From: an uncultured Planctomycetaceae bacterium
GTDB taxonomy: Bacteria; Planctomycetota; Planctomycetia; Pirellulales; UBA1268
Direction: 5' to 3'
Length of the DNA: 6,107 nt
Assembly: GCA_903885855.1 (NCBI GenBank)
Contig: CAISKG010000130.1
Coordinates: forward strand, 1 to 6,107
The notes under the pieces were generated by a model. It searched no databases, was not told the origin of the DNA, and worked only from the letters and a program-made list of their open reading frames with translations. The position numbers and the translations under genes were made by a program. This document shows positions 1 to 6,107 of the stretch, in pieces. Every line of letters starts with the position of its first letter. Position 1 is the stretch's first letter.

Positions 1-372
1 CCCCGGCGCGACCGCCCCTGCGGGGACCAGCGCGGCGATCGCCATCGCGAGGCCCAAGCGCACCGCGAAGCGGGGCGCCGTCATGCGCGGCAGGAGGCGG
101 TCGACGGCCAGCGCCAGCGCGGCCCCCACGACGACGGCCGCGGTGAGCGGGCCGGCTCCGAGCGGGGCGGCGAGACCGCCCACCCCGCGACGGGCCCAGA
201 GCAACAGCCCCGCGGCCAGCGCCGCGGTGGCGATCGCCGCCGCCGCGGAGGCCCCCAGTCGGGCGGCGAGCGCGGCGTCGGCGGCCAGCCTCCCGTCGCG
301 CCGCGCGGAGGGGCGGGCGGGGCTACCCCCGCTCCGCTCCCTCCCGCCGGCGGACAGGTCGGCCGACAGCAT
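1..372 (-). CDS. Putative multi-pass membrane protein, unrecognised, 3' end beyond the window
   Basis: An uninterrupted frame of 124 codons begins with ATG at 372-370 and runs off the left edge. I do not recognise the family. The first ~28 residues are polar and basic (Arg, Gly and Ser rich). Three hydrophobic stretches follow that look like membrane helices: about residues 39-60 (contains GLLLWA), 71-90 (contains AAVVVGAALAL) and 102-123 (contains GLAMAIAALVPAG). Short basic loops (RR near 61, DRLLPR near 91) separate them. Third codon positions are almost all G or C, as in the neighbouring genes. The start lies 3 nt after the metK TGA (TGA-TCG-ATG), in the same frame. An AAGG inside the end of metK, 8 nt before the ATG, could serve as ribosome binding site, so translational coupling to metK is likely. 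The overlapping plus-strand open frame is Ala/Arg/Ser-rich and looks like a GC shadow. The alanine-rich composition keeps my certainty moderate. Confidence 0.55.
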   Translation of the reverse strand, partial: MLSADLSAGGRERSGGSPARPSARRDGRLAADAALAARLGASAAAAIATAALAAGLLLWARRGVGGLAAPLGAGPLTAAVVVGAALALAVDRLLPRMTAPRFAVRLGLAMAIAALVPAGAVAPG

Positions 373-375
373 CGA

Positions 376-1542
<1,167 letters not shown>

Positions 1543-1547
1543 GGGAT

Positions 1548-1553
1548 TCCTCT
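1548..1553 (-). promoter_or_regulatory. Ribosome binding site deciding the GTG start of metK
   Basis: AGAGGA on the minus strand sits 5 nt before the GTG at 1542-1540. It supports GTG over the in-frame ATG at 1647 and agrees with the point where MetK homology begins. Confidence 0.75.
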
Positions 1554-1593
1554 GCGGGGATGACGGGGGGGCGGATGGCGGACACTCGACCCG

Positions 1594-1617
1594 CCGGCGG
1601 TTCCGACGGGAAGCCGG
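1594..1617 (-). other. Inverted repeat (hairpin) between waaA and metK, at the predicted metK start of transcription
   Basis: On the minus strand CCGGC-TTCC, loop CGTC, then GGAA-CC-GCCGG: nine paired bases with a 2-nt bulge. It follows directly after the predicted -10 box and spans the expected transcription start. No U-rich run follows it, so it is not a classical intrinsic terminator. It could end waaA transcripts weakly, form the start of the metK leader, or be a dyad operator. GC-rich DNA produces such repeats by chance, so the functional claim is weak. Confidence 0.3.
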
Positions 1618-1618
1618 G

Positions 1619-1647
1619 ATTATCGGGGCCCGTGCGCCCTCGGGCAA
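1619..1647 (-). promoter_or_regulatory. Predicted sigma70-type promoter for metK
   Basis: On the minus strand, TTGCCC (1647-1642, 4 of 6 matches to TTGACA) and GATAAT (1624-1619, 5 of 6 matches to TATAAT) are separated by exactly 17 nt. An A/T-rich hexamer is unusual in this GC-rich sequence, and it falls in the only gap longer than 100 nt. Transcription would start near 1612 and give a leader of about 70 nt before the GTG. I see no SAM riboswitch in that leader. A short repeat, GCCCG/CGGGC at 1628-1645, lies across the spacer and the -35 edge. The call rests on sequence match only. Confidence 0.5.
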
Positions 1648-1657
1648 CCCACCGACG

Positions 1658-2965
1658 TCATGCCGCGGCGCGCGGCGTGCGGCGGAGGATCGCGAGGATG
1701 TTCCGGGCGGTCAGGGCCGTGGCCCCGCGGTGGTCGCCGACGGCCGCTCGGGCGTTGGCGGCCAGCGCCGCCGCCGCGGGCGGATGTTCGAGGCAGTGCC
1801 GCACGAAGGCCTCGAGCGCCGCGCCGTCGGCCACCACGCGGGCCGCGTCGCGCCGCAGGAGCACGGCCACCTCGTCGGCGAAGTTGCGCGTCGAGGGGCC
1901 GAAGCAGACCGCGGCGCCGTAGGCCGCCGGCTCGAGCATGTTCTGGCCGCCGCGCCGGCCGTCGAGGCTGCCCCCCACGAAGGCGATCGCCGCCGTGCCC
2001 CACCAGGCGCCCAGCTCGCCGGTGGTGTCGACCAGGAGGACGCGGCAGTCGGGCCCCGGGGGCGCGGCGCCGTCGAGGCGCGAGCGGCGCTGCCAGGCGA
2101 CGCCCGCGCCGTCGAGGAGCGCGCCGATGGCGTCGCAGCGCTCCACGTGCCGGGGCACGATCACGAGGCGCAGGCGGGGGAAGTCGGCGCGGCAGGCCAG
2201 GTACGCCTCGAGCGCCAGCCGTTCCTCCGGATCCTGCGTGCTCCCGGCGAGGAACACCACGTCGTCGGGGGCGAAGCCGGCGAGGCCCGCCAGCCGGCGG
2301 ACGTCGTCGGCCTCCCGGTCGCCGCGCACCCCGTCGAATTTCATCGATCCCGCATCCACGACGTGCGGCGCCCCGAGGGCGCGGAAGCGGGCGGCGTCGG
2401 TCTCCGAGCGGGCGCTCACGAGCGACACGCCCGCGAGCATCCGCCGCACGAGCGCCCTCACGCGGCCGTAGCCGCGCGCGCTGCGCTCGCTCACGCGGCC
2501 GTTGGCGATCGCCACCGGCACGCCGCGCCGCCGTGCCGCGGCGAGCAGATTGGGCCACAGCTCGAGCTCGCCGAGGACGAGCAGGTCGGGGCGGACGCGG
2601 TCCATCGTGCGCCGCACCGCCCAGGAGAAGTCGAGCGGGCAGGGGAAGACGCGCTCGGCGCCGAACCGTCTCCGCGCGAGATCGAGCCCCGTGGTGGTGG
2701 AGCTCGAGACCACGATCTCCACCGGATCACCGGCGGCGTCCGCCTGGGCCGTGATCTCGCGCGCGAGCCCGGCGAGCAGCTGCACCTCCCCCACGCTCAC
2801 GCCGTGGAGCCAGAGGCGCGGCAGCGCCGCGCGCGGGAGCGGGGGGCCCGATCCGAGGAAGCGCTGCCAGGGGGCGGCCACAGGCCGGCCGCCGGACCAG
2901 CGCCGCCACGCCACCCACGGCAGGAGCAGCAGCGCCGCGGCGAGGTAGAGGAGGTCGAGGAGCAT
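1658..2965 (-). CDS. waaA: 3-deoxy-D-manno-octulosonic acid (Kdo) transferase
   Basis: WaaA (KdtA, glycosyltransferase family 30) transfers Kdo from CMP-Kdo to the lipid A precursor at the cytoplasmic face of the inner membrane, an early step of LPS core assembly. The product is 435 residues, close to the usual ~425. Residues 2-20 form one hydrophobic anchor helix followed by basic residues (WRRW), as in the family. The N-terminal domain holds LHGVSVGE at 53-60, whose Glu60 aligns with the catalytic base of the family. GELELWPNL is at 132-140 and NGRVSERS at 155-162. The C-terminal domain holds FLAGSTQDPEE at 238-248, VIVPRHVER at 268-276, and FVGGSL followed by GGQNMLEPAAYG at about 329-350, the donor-binding region of GT-B enzymes. 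ATG at 2965 lies 15 nt after the secA TGA with no strong Shine-Dalgarno at normal spacing (the only GGAGG is 22 nt away, inside secA), so coupled translation with secA is likely. The number of Kdo residues added cannot be read from the sequence. Confidence 0.95.
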   Translation of the reverse strand: MLLDLLYLAAALLLLPWVAWRRWSGGRPVAAPWQRFLGSGPPLPRAALPRLWLHGVSVGEVQLLAGLAREITAQADAAGDPVEIVVSSSTTTGLDLARRRFGAERVFPCPLDFSWAVRRTMDRVRPDLLVLGELELWPNLLAAARRRGVPVAIANGRVSERSARGYGRVRALVRRMLAGVSLVSARSETDAARFRALGAPHVVDAGSMKFDGVRGDREADDVRRLAGLAGFAPDDVVFLAGSTQDPEERLALEAYLACRADFPRLRLVIVPRHVERCDAIGALLDGAGVAWQRRSRLDGAAPPGPDCRVLLVDTTGELGAWWGTAAIAFVGGSLDGRRGGQNMLEPAAYGAAVCFGPSTRNFADEVAVLLRRDAARVVADGAALEAFVRHCLEHPPAAAALAANARAAVGDHRGATALTARNILAILRRTPRAAA

Positions 2966-2980
2966 GCCCGATCCCGACGG

Positions 2981-6107
<3,127 letters not shown>

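Noticed and set aside
1628..1645. GCCCG/CGGGC inverted repeat as an intrinsic terminator of waaA
   Set aside because: The stem is only 5 bp with an 8-nt loop and no U-run follows; such repeats are expected by chance at this GC content.
1543..1647. Upstream ATG at 1647 as the metK start, adding 35 residues
   Set aside because: The added sequence is unlike any MetK N-terminus and would overlap the predicted promoter. The GTG at 1542 has a good ribosome binding site and begins exactly at the conserved N-terminus.

Overview
This window reads as chromosomal DNA from a GC-rich Gram-negative-type bacterium (very high third-position GC, roughly 70% GC overall by eye). The large SecA with an expanded helical-wing region, together with a Kdo transferase and the style of the MetK and SecA sequences, most resembles Planctomycetota (Pirellulales-like). 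That placement is from recalled family features, not from a search. There are no RNA genes, CRISPR arrays, insertion sequences or phage genes that I can support.

All genes lie on the minus strand, so transcription runs from the right edge to the left edge. From right to left: secA (6107 to 2981, 5' end outside the window), waaA/kdtA (2965 to 1658, 15 nt after secA), a 115-nt intergenic region with a good sigma70-type promoter (1619-1647), metK (1542 to 376), and a 5'-complete membrane-protein frame (372 to the left edge) that starts 3 nt after the metK stop. All three complete termini use TGA. secA-waaA looks like one transcription unit. metK plus the membrane protein looks like a second unit with its own promoter.

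Functionally this is housekeeping content: SecA is the ATPase motor of the Sec export pathway, WaaA adds Kdo to lipid A for the outer membrane, and MetK makes S-adenosylmethionine.

Two things are abnormal. First, metK carries an in-frame TAG at codon 67 in an otherwise intact, well-conserved gene. Second, the SecA fragment begins with a diverged second copy of its own NBD1/PPXD junction: 169 nt at 5939-6107 repeats 5591-5759 at a 348-nt offset, in frame, with 82% nucleotide and 86% protein identity. This is either a genuine intragenic tandem duplication in an essential motor protein or a chimeric join near the contig edge. Both anomalies deserve read-level checking before any biological claim.
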